NCBI GenBank assembly: GCA_947496145.1 | Contig: CANMBS010000005.1 | Coordinates: 1-64,000 of the forward strand | From: an uncultured Pseudovibrio sp. | GTDB taxonomy: Bacteria > Pseudomonadota > Alphaproteobacteria > Rhizobiales > Stappiaceae | DNA length: 64,000 nt | Direction of reading: 5' to 3' | Shown here: piece after piece, positions 9,935-18,749 of the stretch | How the letters are laid out: each line of letters begins with the position of its first letter | Numbering within the stretch: position 1 is the stretch's first letter | The notes under the pieces: generated by a model | Seen by the model: only the letters and a program-made list of their open reading frames with translations | Told to the model about the DNA's origin: nothing | Databases searched by the model: none | Program-made: the position numbers and the translations under genes

Positions 9935-10432
9935 ATGACTGATATGAGAACATCCAAAAACGAACTCGCATTTGCTGTAACAAACCGTTTTCGGAAAAGT
10001 ACACTGGTACTTGCCTGTTGTGCTTTTGGAGTTCTGGGCTTTTTGCAGGCCCCTCCTGCAAAAGCTGATTTTCGCGCGTGTAACAAAACCGAAAGCACAG
10101 TCAATATAGCAATAGGCTATCGCGATGGCGCAGAATGGATCACAGAAGGCTGGTGGACCATCAACAAAAACGCCTGCGACACCCTCGTGGAAGGTGATTT
10201 AGCGTCACGCTATTATTACCTCTATGCAGTACAGACAGATGAGAATGGCGAATGGGATGGTGAAGCATATATGTGTGTGCGTCGCCCAAAAGAATTCACC
10301 ATTCGCGGTATAGAAGACTGTGTAGCTCGTGGATATGAGCGAACAGGATTCTTTGAAATAGATACAGGTGAGCAAAGCAGCTGGACGGTCCAGCTGACGG
10401 AGCCGGTAGAGCAAGGAACAGGTGGACGATGA
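9935..10432 (+). CDS. DUF1036 small secreted protein
   Basis: This 165-residue protein has a hydrophobic export signal (about 22-42, ending near AKA) and a mature domain of the DUF1036 family. The mature part opens with ADFRACNKTES and contains aromatic runs (EGWWTI, RYYYLYA). Four cysteines in the mature part (in RACN, NACD, YMCV and EDCV) could form two disulfides in the periplasm. An ATG nine bases downstream (9944) is an equally possible start; neither has a strong ribosome-binding site. Its stop overlaps the pyruvate kinase start by four bases (ATGA), so the two are almost certainly co-transcribed and translationally coupled. The function of the family is unknown. Confidence 0.85.
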   Translation: MTDMRTSKNELAFAVTNRFRKSTLVLACCAFGVLGFLQAPPAKADFRACNKTESTVNIAIGYRDGAEWITEGWWTINKNACDTLVEGDLASRYYYLYAVQTDENGEWDGEAYMCVRRPKEFTIRGIEDCVARGYERTGFFEIDTGEQSSWTVQLTEPVEQGTGGR

Positions 10433-11859
10433 AGCGTAACAGACGGGTCAAAATTCTAGCAACTCTCGGCCCGGCGTCTTCCGAAAAAGAAGCAATCAAA
10501 AAACTATGGCTCGCAGGTGCAGACGTTTTCCGCATCAACATGAGCCATTCCTCCCATGAAGTTCTCAACACACTGGTTGGCCGTATCCGCGAAGTAGAAG
10601 CTGAAGTTGGCCGCCCGATCGGCATTCTTGCAGACCTGCAGGGCCCTAAGTTGCGTGTTGGCACTTTTGCCAATGACGAGAAACCAGTTCTCGAAAATGG
10701 CGCAAGCTTCGTTGTAGACTCCGACGAAACCCCAGGTGACGTATCCCGCGTTTACCTCCCACATCCAGAAATTCTCGGCAGCCTGCAAGTTGGCCATCGC
10801 CTTCTCGTAGATGATGGCAAGATCTGCCTGCGTGTGACCGAAGCCTCTCCTGAGCGCTGCGTGACCACCGTTGAAGTAGGCGGCAAGATCTCCAACCGCA
10901 AAGGTGTTTCTGTTCCTGATACAGAAATCCCGGTTGGCTCCCTGACCGAGAAAGACTACAAAGACCTCGACGCAGCACTGGCAGCAAACGTTGACTGGCT
11001 GGCTCTGTCCTTCGTACAGCGTCCGGAAGACCTTGTCGAAGCACGCTCCCTGACCAAAGGTGCTGTTGGCATCATCACCAAGGTTGAAAAACCTCAGGCT
11101 GTTGACCGCCTCTCCGAGATCATCGAGCTGTCCGACGCAATCATGGTTGCCCGTGGTGATCTGGGCGTAGAAATGCCTCTGGAACAGGTCCCAGGCCTCC
11201 AGAAGCGCATGATCCGCGCATGTCGTAAAGCTGGTAAGCCTGTTGTTGTTGCAACACAGATGCTGGAAAGCATGATCACCTCCCCGGTACCAACCCGCGC
11301 AGAAGTATCTGACGTGGCAACCGCAGTGTTTGAAGGTGCAGACGCAGTGATGCTCTCCGCAGAATCTGCTGCTGGTGACTTCCCGTTCGAAGCTGTTGCG
11401 ACCATGGATAAGATCGCAATTGAAGTTGAGCAGGACGAAAACTATCGTTCCATCATCCACGCTCAGCGTACAGAACCAGAAGCAACCGGCGCTGATGCAA
11501 TCACTGCAGCAGCTCATCAGGTCGCAGAAACTCTGGATCTGGCAGCGATTGTCTCCTACACCGCATCTGGTGGCACTGCACTGCGCGCATCCCGTGAGCG
11601 CCCTGCAACACCGATCATTGCGTTCTCTCCTGAAATCTCCACAGTCCGCCGCCTGACCATCGGTTGGGGCCTGCACTGTGTGGCTAATCAGGACGCAGCA
11701 ACCGAGGAAGACCTCATTGATCGTGCTTGCGCTCTTGCAAACACCGAAGGCTTTGCAAAGCCAGGTCAGCGCATTCTTGTGTCCGCAGGTGTTCCATTCG
11801 GCACCCCAGGTTCCACAAACATGCTGCGCGTTGCATTCGTCGGCTCCAAAGGCGAATAA
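10429..11859 (+). CDS. pyk: Pyruvate kinase
   Basis: This enzyme converts phosphoenolpyruvate and ADP to pyruvate and ATP, the last step of glycolysis or the Entner-Doudoroff route. The 476-residue length is standard for the bacterial enzyme. Motifs in order are the N-terminal RVKILATLGPAS, FRINMSHSSHE, the catalytic lysine segment IITKVEKPQA, the metal-binding MVARGDLGVE, and the helix MLESMITSPVPTRAEVSDVA, followed by the C-terminal regulatory domain (about 355-470). The start ATG overlaps the DUF1036 stop by four bases. A strong terminator follows. A 459-codon open frame on the opposite strand is a codon-usage shadow. Confidence 0.97.
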   Translation: MKRNRRVKILATLGPASSEKEAIKKLWLAGADVFRINMSHSSHEVLNTLVGRIREVEAEVGRPIGILADLQGPKLRVGTFANDEKPVLENGASFVVDSDETPGDVSRVYLPHPEILGSLQVGHRLLVDDGKICLRVTEASPERCVTTVEVGGKISNRKGVSVPDTEIPVGSLTEKDYKDLDAALAANVDWLALSFVQRPEDLVEARSLTKGAVGIITKVEKPQAVDRLSEIIELSDAIMVARGDLGVEMPLEQVPGLQKRMIRACRKAGKPVVVATQMLESMITSPVPTRAEVSDVATAVFEGADAVMLSAESAAGDFPFEAVATMDKIAIEVEQDENYRSIIHAQRTEPEATGADAITAAAHQVAETLDLAAIVSYTASGGTALRASRERPATPIIAFSPEISTVRRLTIGWGLHCVANQDAATEEDLIDRACALANTEGFAKPGQRILVSAGVPFGTPGSTNMLRVAFVGSKGE

Positions 11860-11886
11860 GCAGTCAATCGACACATTCAACAAAGC

Positions 11887-11920
11887 AAAAAAGCCCGTGA
11901 TTCACATCATGGGCTTTTTT
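11887..11920 (+). terminator. Terminator of DUF1036-pyk operon
   Basis: A long near-perfect stem, AAAAAAGCCC plus TGAT pairing with ATCA plus GGGCTTTTTT, ends in a T-run. It begins 28 bases after the pyk stop. Confidence 0.9.
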
Positions 11921-12029
11921 CGTTTAATCGATTTATCCTGCATAGCCCCAGAAAGCTCTAGCTGCAAACCTCACAGTATGAAGCAGCTCTAACAACACAG
12001 CAGTTTCACAACGAGCAGCTGTCATAAGA

Positions 12030-12833
12030 TCAGTGGTACTGCCCCCAAAGCTCCTCACGCAGGCTCGTCACCGCGTCCTGAGCATTCTCCAGCAACGGAT
12101 AAATGCCCAGCACATGCTGAAAGACCTCTAGCGCCCTCTTATTCTGCCCGGTTCTGCGCAGAATTATCCCAAAACCAGAAAGCGCAGGATAATGCCGGGG
12201 TTCAAGACGCAGCACCTGCTCTATGTCTGCAAGTGAGCGCCCAAAATCCTCACGCAGAAAGTGCACAGTTGCCCGCCGGTTCCACCCCTCCACATAGGCA
12301 GGCTCAAGGCGAGTAACAGCATCCAGAAGATCCAGTGCAAGACCGTAGTCCTTCGCCTCGATCGCAGTTGCTGAGCGTGACATGAGCAGATCCAGAGTGT
12401 GACTCCCTGACTGCAAAAAGAGACTGTGTATGCGCCGTGAAATCGCCTGAGCGCTTCCCAGATCATCTGCATCCCGAAGTTCAAGAAACAGCGCGTCCAG
12501 AAGCTCCTGGCGCGTATAGTGTGCAGGAATACCATGCGCAGGAGACCTGCGCCCAACCTGCGGAGGCCCGCCAGCAGGCCCGGAGAGCGCAGCATCAGGG
12601 CCAGTATTCAGCTTGGGATGCCCATCAGGCAATCCCCGCACCGACTGCACGTTGAAAAACACCAGTGTTACACCAGCATCCTGATAGGTCTTGGTAGCCG
12701 CAACGCTCTCGCCAGCCAGCACAGTGCAGAGTATCACCAGAACACCAATGACACACATACGGAACTTACTTACCAGCGTCCGGCGCGCTCCTGAAACGGA
12801 ACCATCAGGATCTATAAACGAAAAAAACCGCAT
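12030..12833 (-). CDS. Secreted or anchored TPR protein
   Basis: From the first ATG this is a 267-residue protein. A hydrophobic export segment covers about 26-46 (VIGVLVILCTVLAG) after a basic stretch (RRTLVSKFR). At least three tetratricopeptide-like repeats follow between about 150 and 265 (ALDLLDAVTRLEP, SLADIEQVLRLEP, ALEVFQHVLGIYP). Such proteins usually act as periplasmic protein-interaction scaffolds. The start is uncertain. The ATG at 12833 lies inside the stem of the rpmJ terminator and has a poor ribosome-binding site. An internal ATG at 12758 avoids this but would lose the basic n-region of the signal segment. No partner gene is evident. Confidence 0.75.
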   Translation of the reverse strand: MRFFSFIDPDGSVSGARRTLVSKFRMCVIGVLVILCTVLAGESVAATKTYQDAGVTLVFFNVQSVRGLPDGHPKLNTGPDAALSGPAGGPPQVGRRSPAHGIPAHYTRQELLDALFLELRDADDLGSAQAISRRIHSLFLQSGSHTLDLLMSRSATAIEAKDYGLALDLLDAVTRLEPAYVEGWNRRATVHFLREDFGRSLADIEQVLRLEPRHYPALSGFGIILRRTGQNKRALEVFQHVLGIYPLLENAQDAVTSLREELWGQYH

Positions 12834-12862
12834 AGCAAAAGCATCTCACTTTTGCTATGCGG
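12821..12862 (-). terminator. Terminator of rpmJ overlapping the TPR gene start
   Basis: A perfect 14-bp inverted repeat (CCGCATAGCAAAAG at 12828-12841 and its complement at 12849-12862, loop of 7) is followed on the minus strand by TTTTTTTCG. It is the strongest terminator-like structure downstream of rpmJ. It contains the annotated ATG of the next gene, at 12831-12833. Confidence 0.85.
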
Positions 12863-12923
12863 CTCGCAACTCTTAGAACCAAGGGTTTTTCGCAAGAGGT
12901 TTAATCAAACCTCAGCGTCAAAC

Positions 12924-13049
12924 TTAACCCTGACGTGCTTTAAAGCGTGGGTTCTTTTTGTTGATGATGTAAACGCGACCCTTGCGGCGTACCATGCGGT
13001 TATCACGATGGCGGCCCATGAGTGCCTTAAGAGAGTTCTTAATCTTCAT
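12924..13049 (-). CDS. rpmJ: 50S ribosomal protein L36
   Basis: This 41-residue basic protein reads [16 protein letters not shown] at the start and NPRFKARQG at the end, the pattern of the cysteine-free L36 form (YkgO type) usual in alphaproteobacteria. L36 is the smallest large-subunit protein and binds 23S rRNA. The open frame extends upstream to 13124, but the ATG at 13049 matches the family start and follows a GGGGGTAGG purine run. A short hairpin (12896-12913) and then the strong terminator at 12821-12862 lie downstream. Confidence 0.95.
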   Translation of the reverse strand: MKIKNSLKALMGRHRDNRMVRRKGRVYIINKKNPRFKARQG

Positions 13050-13245
13050 TATCCTACCCCCGGTTAGGGACATTAATTCAGGGATCCTGAAGTACCACGA
13101 TCCGCCTAGTGAAAAGAGGCGCAAAGCGCCTCACGAGTACAGCCTTTTATTTCCACCGCGCTGCGTTCATTAAGAAGCGGCGCAGGACCTGAAACTTGAG
13201 GCCCGCTCCGCCGGATATACATCCAAGATGTTAACCGACGAAAAA

Positions 13246-13320
<75 letters not shown>

Positions 13321-13453
13321 GAAACTTTCAAAGAAGCTCGTCCGCCAGCGCTTTAACGCTGCGGTGGAGAGGCGTATAAGAGGAATCTGAGAAGCACGCA
13401 AGTCCAAAATTAGAATTTTGCGATCTCTTTCCACATTCGCCACTAAAAACCCA

Positions 13454-13810
13454 CTAAACGAGCATTTTTTCCACCTCACGAACCAAATCCTTTAAGTGAA
13501 AAGGCTTGGAAAGAACCTTCGCATCCTGAGGTGCTTTGGAATCAGGATTAAGCGCAACCGCCGCAAACCCCGTAATAAACATAACCTTAAGATCAGGGTC
13601 TAGTTGCGTCGCCTTGCGAGCCAGTTCGATCCCGTCCATCTCTGGCATAACAATATCGGTCAGCAACAGAGCAAAGGGTTCCTCGCAGATACGCTCATAC
13701 GCGCTCTTGCCGTTATCAAAAGAAACAACTGTGTGTCCAGCCTTCTCCAGTGCCTTGGACAAAAACTGGCGCATGTCAGTATCGTCTTCCGCGAGCAGAA
13801 TTCGAGACAT
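13454..13810 (-). CDS. cpdR: CpdR single-domain response regulator
   Basis: This 118-residue stand-alone receiver domain closely matches the CpdR pattern: RILLAEDD at the start, phospho-acceptor Asp52 in LLLTDIVMPEMDG, and the hallmark GFAAVALNPDSKAP followed by KVLSKPFHLKDLV. In Caulobacter, unphosphorylated CpdR docks substrates on ClpXP at the pole and its phosphorylation by the CckA-ChpT pathway switches this off, coupling proteolysis to the cell cycle. The frame extends upstream to 13855, but the ATG at 13810 gives the family start. It is transcribed alone, next to tRNA-Val. Confidence 0.92.
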   Translation of the reverse strand: MSRILLAEDDTDMRQFLSKALEKAGHTVVSFDNGKSAYERICEEPFALLLTDIVMPEMDGIELARKATQLDPDLKVMFITGFAAVALNPDSKAPQDAKVLSKPFHLKDLVREVEKMLV

Positions 13811-14174
13811 GTTCGACAACCTTAAAACTCCAGATGCAGCGACAGGATGCTTCACGCATACCCGCCCCGTAAATTATTAGAATATGTCAGAGGCACCACC
13901 CCTCGCAATCCGACAGATTCCGATAACGTACGCTCTTAGAAACAGGAAACTACTCAAGAATACCCACCAAAACAATAGGGACAAGCAAAACAGGCGCACT
14001 TCTGAAGAGACTTCATCTTTCAGGTGAGGGGCGAATGCCACACCCAGCCCACATTCTAAGTAGATACACCGTCAGGGTCTTGCAGAAACATAAGCAGACT
14101 TTCTATTATCTGGCCCATAAGAAAATCTCATTATATAGTGCCCAGTATTGCGGCGACTAAGGAATATACGCTCT
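13811..14174. other. Divergent promoter region, no gene
   Basis: About 360 bases separate cpdR (leftward) from the amidohydrolase gene (rightward). I see no open frame, RNA gene or strong hairpin. It presumably holds the two promoters. Confidence 0.5.
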
Positions 14175-15110
14175 GTGACATTTTCGGAAGACCATCACAT
14201 TAAGGCCATCACGACCTATGGCAACCAACAGGACACTGACAATCAGGTGCCGGTTTACGATGTGATTTCCCCGGCAAAACAGTCTGTCCCCTTTGTGTTC
14301 AACAGCCCGCACTCAGGCCGTGCTTATCTCAATTCATTCCTTGAATCCTCCCGTCTGGACACCACTCAGATCAGACAAAGTGAAGATGCATTTGTTGATT
14401 TGCTGATTAAAGATGTTGAGCAATTCGGCGCACCGGTTCTGAAGGCCAACTTCCCGCGCGCCTATGTGGATGTAAATCGTGAAGCCTATGAGCTTGACCC
14501 GCGCATGTTTGAAGGCAGGCTCCCCAATCACATCAATTCCAGATCACTTCGCGTTGCAGGCGGCCTGGGCACTATCGCCCGCATTGTTGGTGAAAAGCGA
14601 GAGATCTATCGCCATCGCATTCCGGCTCAGGAAGGTATAGAGCGCATAGAAAAGGTCTATAAGCCGTATCACGCCGCCCTTCGCGGGCTGCTGAACGAAG
14701 TTCAGGACCAGTTCGGTCTTGCAGTTCTTATTGATTGTCACTCAATGCCTTCTGCAAAAGCCAACCGCAACCATGACCCCAAAGCGGATTTCGTGATTGG
14801 TGACCGCTTTGGCACAAGCTGCTCCACATGGCTGTCTTCCTGTGCAGTCGGACTACTGCAAAATATGGGCTATCATGTCACTCTGAACCGCCCCTACGCT
14901 GGTGGATACATCACTGAAAACTACGGCAGGCCAGACCGCGGCGTCCATGCGTTACAGGTTGAGATCAACCGCGCACTCTACATGGATGAAACCACCCACA
15001 CACCTCATTCCGGTTTCCAGCAGGTGCGCAGTGACCTGATGGAGTTTCTGGGATCATTGGTTGAAATGGTCAGAGAAAGCTTCTCAGAAGACGCTCTGGC
15101 AGCGGAATAA
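14175..15110 (+). CDS. N-formylglutamate amidohydrolase family protein
   Basis: The 311-residue protein belongs to the FGase family, which hydrolyses N-formyl-L-glutamate to formate and glutamate in histidine degradation. Conserved pieces are FNSPHSG, the YVDVNREAYELDPRMF block, LIDCHSMP, and RPYAGGYITENYGRP, which together build the zinc site. There is no ATG at the N-terminus. The GTG at 14175 follows AAGGA by about 10 bases and is preferred over a TTG at 14148 that lacks such a box. No other hut gene is adjacent, so the physiological substrate may differ from N-formylglutamate. A terminator follows. Confidence 0.85.
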   Translation: MTFSEDHHIKAITTYGNQQDTDNQVPVYDVISPAKQSVPFVFNSPHSGRAYLNSFLESSRLDTTQIRQSEDAFVDLLIKDVEQFGAPVLKANFPRAYVDVNREAYELDPRMFEGRLPNHINSRSLRVAGGLGTIARIVGEKREIYRHRIPAQEGIERIEKVYKPYHAALRGLLNEVQDQFGLAVLIDCHSMPSAKANRNHDPKADFVIGDRFGTSCSTWLSSCAVGLLQNMGYHVTLNRPYAGGYITENYGRPDRGVHALQVEINRALYMDETTHTPHSGFQQVRSDLMEFLGSLVEMVRESFSEDALAAE

Positions 15111-15136
15111 GCCGCAAACACCTCACCCAAAAAAAT

Positions 15137-15164
15137 GGCCGCACTCATATCTGAGGCGGCCTTT
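15137..15164 (+). terminator. Terminator after the amidohydrolase gene
   Basis: The stem GGCCGC + CTCA pairs with TGAG + GCGGCC, with one bulged A and loop TATC, and is followed by TTTAGTCT. It starts 26 bases after the stop. Confidence 0.75.
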
Positions 15165-15560
15165 AGTCTAGGGAGGAAACACCCTTTAAAAAAGGGCGGC
15201 GCTGGCACCCCATGCCGCGCTACAGCAAGATTTGCATTGCAGTGCAAAAACGTCAAGGGCGAAAGAGCCCAAACAGCCTTTTCCTAGACCAATTGATCAT
15301 TTCTCTTTGCGAGATAACCCCCTGATTTTTAAGGCTTCATCGCCAATATAATCGATTATCCGTCAAATATCATGCAAACATTCAGGCGACATAATACCTT
15401 AGCGTCACTTTTCACTATCATTTATAAGGGAAGCCGACTTTTTCAGATAATTGCGGTTGCCACATACTGAAGCGAAACAACTCAATCAGTTTCATTTGCA
15501 CTTTTAATTTTCCTGTCTATGGTACGCGGGTAATCTCTTGCTGCTATCAGGTGAATCTCA
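15165..15560. other. AT-rich intergenic region, no gene
   Basis: About 400 bases of AT-rich sequence lie between two rightward genes. No open frame with a start signal and no strong inverted repeat was seen. It probably contains the promoter of the hisN-type gene. Confidence 0.5.
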
Positions 15561-16352
15561 ATGCCCTCTCCCAATCCAGACTATGCCTTCCTCCACAAAC
15601 TTGCTGACGCCGCAGACGCCATGACCATGCAGCATTTCCGAGCCGGTTATAAGGTGGATAACAAGCTGGAGGAAGGATTTGATCCGGTCACTATTGCTGA
15701 CAAATCCGCAGAAGAAGCAATCCGCGCTATTCTGGAAGCAGAACGCCCGGACCACGGCATCATTGGAGAGGAATACGGCAAGACACGCGAGCAGGCAGAA
15801 AATGTCTGGGTTCTGGACCCGGTAGATGGTACCCGCGCATTCATCTGCGGCATCCCGGTATGGGGCACTTTAATTGGTTTACGCAACAACGGCAAAGCCA
15901 CACAAGGCATCATGAGCCAACCCTATAACAGTGAGCGGTTCTGGGGAAATTGCGAAGAAGCCTTCATGACCGGCCCCTTAGGCGAGCGACCATTAAGAAC
16001 CCGCAGTTGCGCGTCTTTGTCTGAGGCAATTATCACCACCACAGATCCAATCCTGTTCAACGAGACTGAACGCCCTGTATGGGAGGAAATTAATGCGCAA
16101 GCGCGCCTCACCCGCTACAGCACAGACTGTTATGGCTACGCCATGGTTGCAGCAGCCGGGTTCGACGCGGCGATCGAAGCTGGCATGAACACCTACGATA
16201 TCCTCGCCCTGATCCCGATCATTGAGGGCGCGGGTGGTTTTGTCACCAACTGGTCTGGCGGCAACGCAGCAGATGGCGGACAAGTCCTTGCAACAGGCGA
16301 CAAACGCCTGCACGACGAACTCCTCACCAAACTGGCAAAAGTTGCAGTATAA
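15561..16352 (+). CDS. hisN: Histidinol-phosphatase, inositol monophosphatase fold
   Basis: This magnesium phosphatase of 263 residues has the inositol monophosphatase family signatures. These are DPVTIADKSAEEAIR (about 41-55), GEEYG, the metal-binding DPVDGTRAFICGIP, and the C-terminal NTYDILALIPIIEGAGG. The RAF(I)xG form after DGT is typical of the HisN branch that dephosphorylates histidinol phosphate in histidine synthesis, rather than of true inositol phosphatases. The start ATG has an AGGTG box about 7-11 bases upstream. It converges with the next gene with only six bases between stops. Alternative substrates (inositol phosphates, PAP) cannot be excluded from sequence alone. Confidence 0.82.
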   Translation: MPSPNPDYAFLHKLADAADAMTMQHFRAGYKVDNKLEEGFDPVTIADKSAEEAIRAILEAERPDHGIIGEEYGKTREQAENVWVLDPVDGTRAFICGIPVWGTLIGLRNNGKATQGIMSQPYNSERFWGNCEEAFMTGPLGERPLRTRSCASLSEAIITTTDPILFNETERPVWEEINAQARLTRYSTDCYGYAMVAAAGFDAAIEAGMNTYDILALIPIIEGAGGFVTNWSGGNAADGGQVLATGDKRLHDELLTKLAKVAV

Positions 16353-16358
16353 AGTGCC

Positions 16359-17300
16359 TTAATCTGCACTGCCCGGAATAAACTGGTCAAATGCAGTCCA
16401 GAACTGCTCGCGGTATGGATCTCGCTCCATCAGAATCTCGTGGCGAGATCCCCGAATTTCCAAAAACGCCATCCCCGGACAAAACCGGCAAACCTCCTCT
16501 GTATCATCGGTAGATACGATCTTGTCAGCCCCTGCCCCGATCACCAGTGACGGCACACCGTATTCAATCAGAAACTCCGGCTCCCGAAAGCGGGCAAGCG
16601 CCATGTCCATCGCACGGTACCAGCTCACGGTCGGTGCCCCCAGCCCCAATTCTGGCGCACTCTCCAAAATGTCATTCATCCGCTTGAAACGAGCAGGGTC
16701 GGAGGTCAGCACATTCCCGTTATAATCAATGATGATCTGATCATTTCCGCCGGGAACAAACGCATTACCCATGCCAACCCATACAAGCCCCTTAGCCAGA
16801 GCCCCCACGAACGAACGCAAGCGGCTTTTCATGGCCAGCCCCATAAGCGGCGACGTCATCACGGCCCGGTCGATCTTTGTCTTTAGTCTCCGATTGGTAT
16901 GCATCACCACTGCACCACCAGTGGAGTGCGCCAGAAGGAAGTGAGGTCCGGGACAATCAGAAAGCGCCACATTATCCAGCACAGCATGCAGATCGAGCGC
17001 AAACTCATCGAAGTTTTCAACGTGTCCGCGCCGTGCGTTCTTCAGCAACCGCTCCGAACCACCCTGCCCGCGCAGATCAAAAGCAACAACAAAGAACCCG
17101 CGCGCCCTCAGCTCCTCAACAACCTCAAAGTACTTCTCAATAAACTCAGTCCGGCCCTGAACAATGGTCACCGTGCCCCTGAGCGGTGATCCGGTCGGAG
17201 CCCAACGCGCCCAACGGATTTTTACATCATCTTCCGTTTGCACAAAGCCAGACTGCGCTCCCTCAGGAACCCGATTAAATTCCGTATCAACCAGTACCAT
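16359..17300 (-). CDS. Alpha/beta hydrolase, PldB-type lysophospholipase
   Basis: The 313-residue protein is an alpha/beta hydrolase of the lysophospholipase L2/monoacylglycerol lipase group. The N-terminal part carries VQGRTEFIEKYFE and FDLRGQGGSE. The nucleophile elbow is AHSTGG (Ser). The charge-relay His is in GSRHEILMERDPYR near the C-terminus, and the Asp is probably in GAGADKIVS. No clear signal peptide is seen. The frame extends to 17378, but the ATG at 17300 gives the family-like start MVLVDTEFNRVPEGA and has an AGGG box upstream. Likely activity is on lysophospholipids or acylglycerols; the substrate is not proven. Confidence 0.85.
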   Translation of the reverse strand: MVLVDTEFNRVPEGAQSGFVQTEDDVKIRWARWAPTGSPLRGTVTIVQGRTEFIEKYFEVVEELRARGFFVVAFDLRGQGGSERLLKNARRGHVENFDEFALDLHAVLDNVALSDCPGPHFLLAHSTGGAVVMHTNRRLKTKIDRAVMTSPLMGLAMKSRLRSFVGALAKGLVWVGMGNAFVPGGNDQIIIDYNGNVLTSDPARFKRMNDILESAPELGLGAPTVSWYRAMDMALARFREPEFLIEYGVPSLVIGAGADKIVSTDDTEEVCRFCPGMAFLEIRGSRHEILMERDPYREQFWTAFDQFIPGSAD

Positions 17301-17498
17301 CAACCAGCAACCCTTAGTTCTCTTCGTCTCAACTTGATACCCCTTCACGGTAACCACCCGCAACCGCGAATTCCCCAAGGGTTGAAATGCCCTTCCGCAA
17401 AAGCGATCCGGATAGCCTACATTTCGTCAATCAGCTTCAGACAAGACAAACAGGTTATGCTGATTCCCAGTATATTTGTGTAATTCGGACTCAGCTCA

Positions 17499-18596
17499 AT
17501 GGATACCTATCTTCGTTATACAATGCTCCACCGGGATCTTCCGCAGGCAATGAGTCAAACGGCAAAAGATCCAATACTGGCCCGCGAAACTGAGTATTTT
17601 AAGAAAAACTATTCCAAAGTTGAGACCGTTGACGATCTGCTCAATGACTATCGCTTGTACAATTACATGATGAAAGCGATGGGCATGGAGGACATGGCCT
17701 ACGCAAAAGGAATGGTCCGCAGAGTCCTGACAGAAGGCACCACAGATAGAAGAGCACTTGCCAACACACTGAACGATAGCCGCTTCAAGGACCTTGCTGA
17801 AGCATTCTCTTTCAATAAAGACGGCACCAAAGCGGGAACTTTTGACTGGAGCGCAGAGCTTCTGGACCACAAAGTGGTGCGCTATACAAATGTCCCGGGA
17901 GAGAAAGTCAGCGATACCGAGCGCCTCGCAGACTATTTTCGGCAAAAAATTCCACGAGACGTCGTAGTTGCATCACAGCTCGTACTGGATCCTGCTCTCT
18001 TTAGAGTTGCATCTGTTGTTTTTAATATACCCAAAGACATTTTAAATAGTTCGACATCAGATCAAGCTGATTGGCTCCGAGAAAATGTGGACATGAAGGA
18101 TTTCGATCAGGCAATCGAACTTCGTGACCTTACAGACCAGTACAAAGACAAGGTGAAGGAACAAGAAGAAGCCTTCACCAAGCTGATTACTGATCGGTAT
18201 GTTCGGGAGAACTTCGAAGCAAATGAAGGCGCTGACAACAATGGTGTCAGGCTTGCGCTCGTGTTCAAAAGAACGGCACCAGATATTTCCGATGCCTATG
18301 AGATCATAGCCTCACCTGCATTGTATCAGGTTGTCAAAACCGTATTGGGCCTGCCAGCCTCTATAAACAGTACCAATGTAGATTATCAGGCAAAATTGAT
18401 TAACGAGAAGTTCGACATCAAGAAGTTCAAAGACCCTGAAGAAGTCGATAAATTCGTCAAGAAATTTGTCTCCATATATGATGTCATGAGTGACACCAGT
18501 CCATCACCAACAGTCCAGATATTTTCCAATAACGCAAATGCTGGCATTTCCGCCAACGTACTTGCAGCTTCAAACGCGCTCAAACTCGGCGGGTAA
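17499..18596 (+). CDS. DUF1217 family protein
   Basis: This soluble 365-residue protein contains two DUF1217-like halves (about 15-160 and 170-320). Each has the pattern of alternating helices with RExFKKNYSKVETVDDLL and conserved LVLDPALFRVASVVFNIP or IIASPALYQVVKTVLGLP. Members occur in Rhizobiales, often inside flagellar gene clusters, and are suspected to be flagellum-associated. Here the gene stands alone, far from flagellar genes apart from motAB at 45 kb. It is followed by a short hairpin (18669-18688) with no T-run. The biochemical function is unknown. Confidence 0.8.
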   Translation: MDTYLRYTMLHRDLPQAMSQTAKDPILARETEYFKKNYSKVETVDDLLNDYRLYNYMMKAMGMEDMAYAKGMVRRVLTEGTTDRRALANTLNDSRFKDLAEAFSFNKDGTKAGTFDWSAELLDHKVVRYTNVPGEKVSDTERLADYFRQKIPRDVVVASQLVLDPALFRVASVVFNIPKDILNSSTSDQADWLRENVDMKDFDQAIELRDLTDQYKDKVKEQEEAFTKLITDRYVRENFEANEGADNNGVRLALVFKRTAPDISDAYEIIASPALYQVVKTVLGLPASINSTNVDYQAKLINEKFDIKKFKDPEEVDKFVKKFVSIYDVMSDTSPSPTVQIFSNNANAGISANVLAASNALKLGG

Positions 18597-18749
18597 ACAT
18601 CAAAGAGGCGCTTCGTAGCGACGCCCTGTATCCTTCGCAAGTACCTCTGGTTCTGGCAAATTTCTTCTGGTAGCCTCTTGGGGCTACCTGCCGCACTCAT
18701 GATTTTTTGAAAGCTTGTCTCACCCAACTGCGGCACTGAGGATAATTTC

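Noticed and set aside
10504-11883. 459-codon open frame opposite pyk
   Set aside because: It is fully antisense to a clear pyruvate kinase, is Cys- and His-rich with no motif, and reflects codon usage of the sense gene.
12896-12913. Hairpin just after rpmJ as the main terminator
   Set aside because: GAGGTTT/AAACCTC lacks a T-run; the 14-bp stem with T7 at 12821-12862 is far better.
18669-18688. Terminator after the DUF1217 gene
   Set aside because: GGTAGCC/GGCTACC forms a stem, but the following sequence is TGCCGC, not T-rich.
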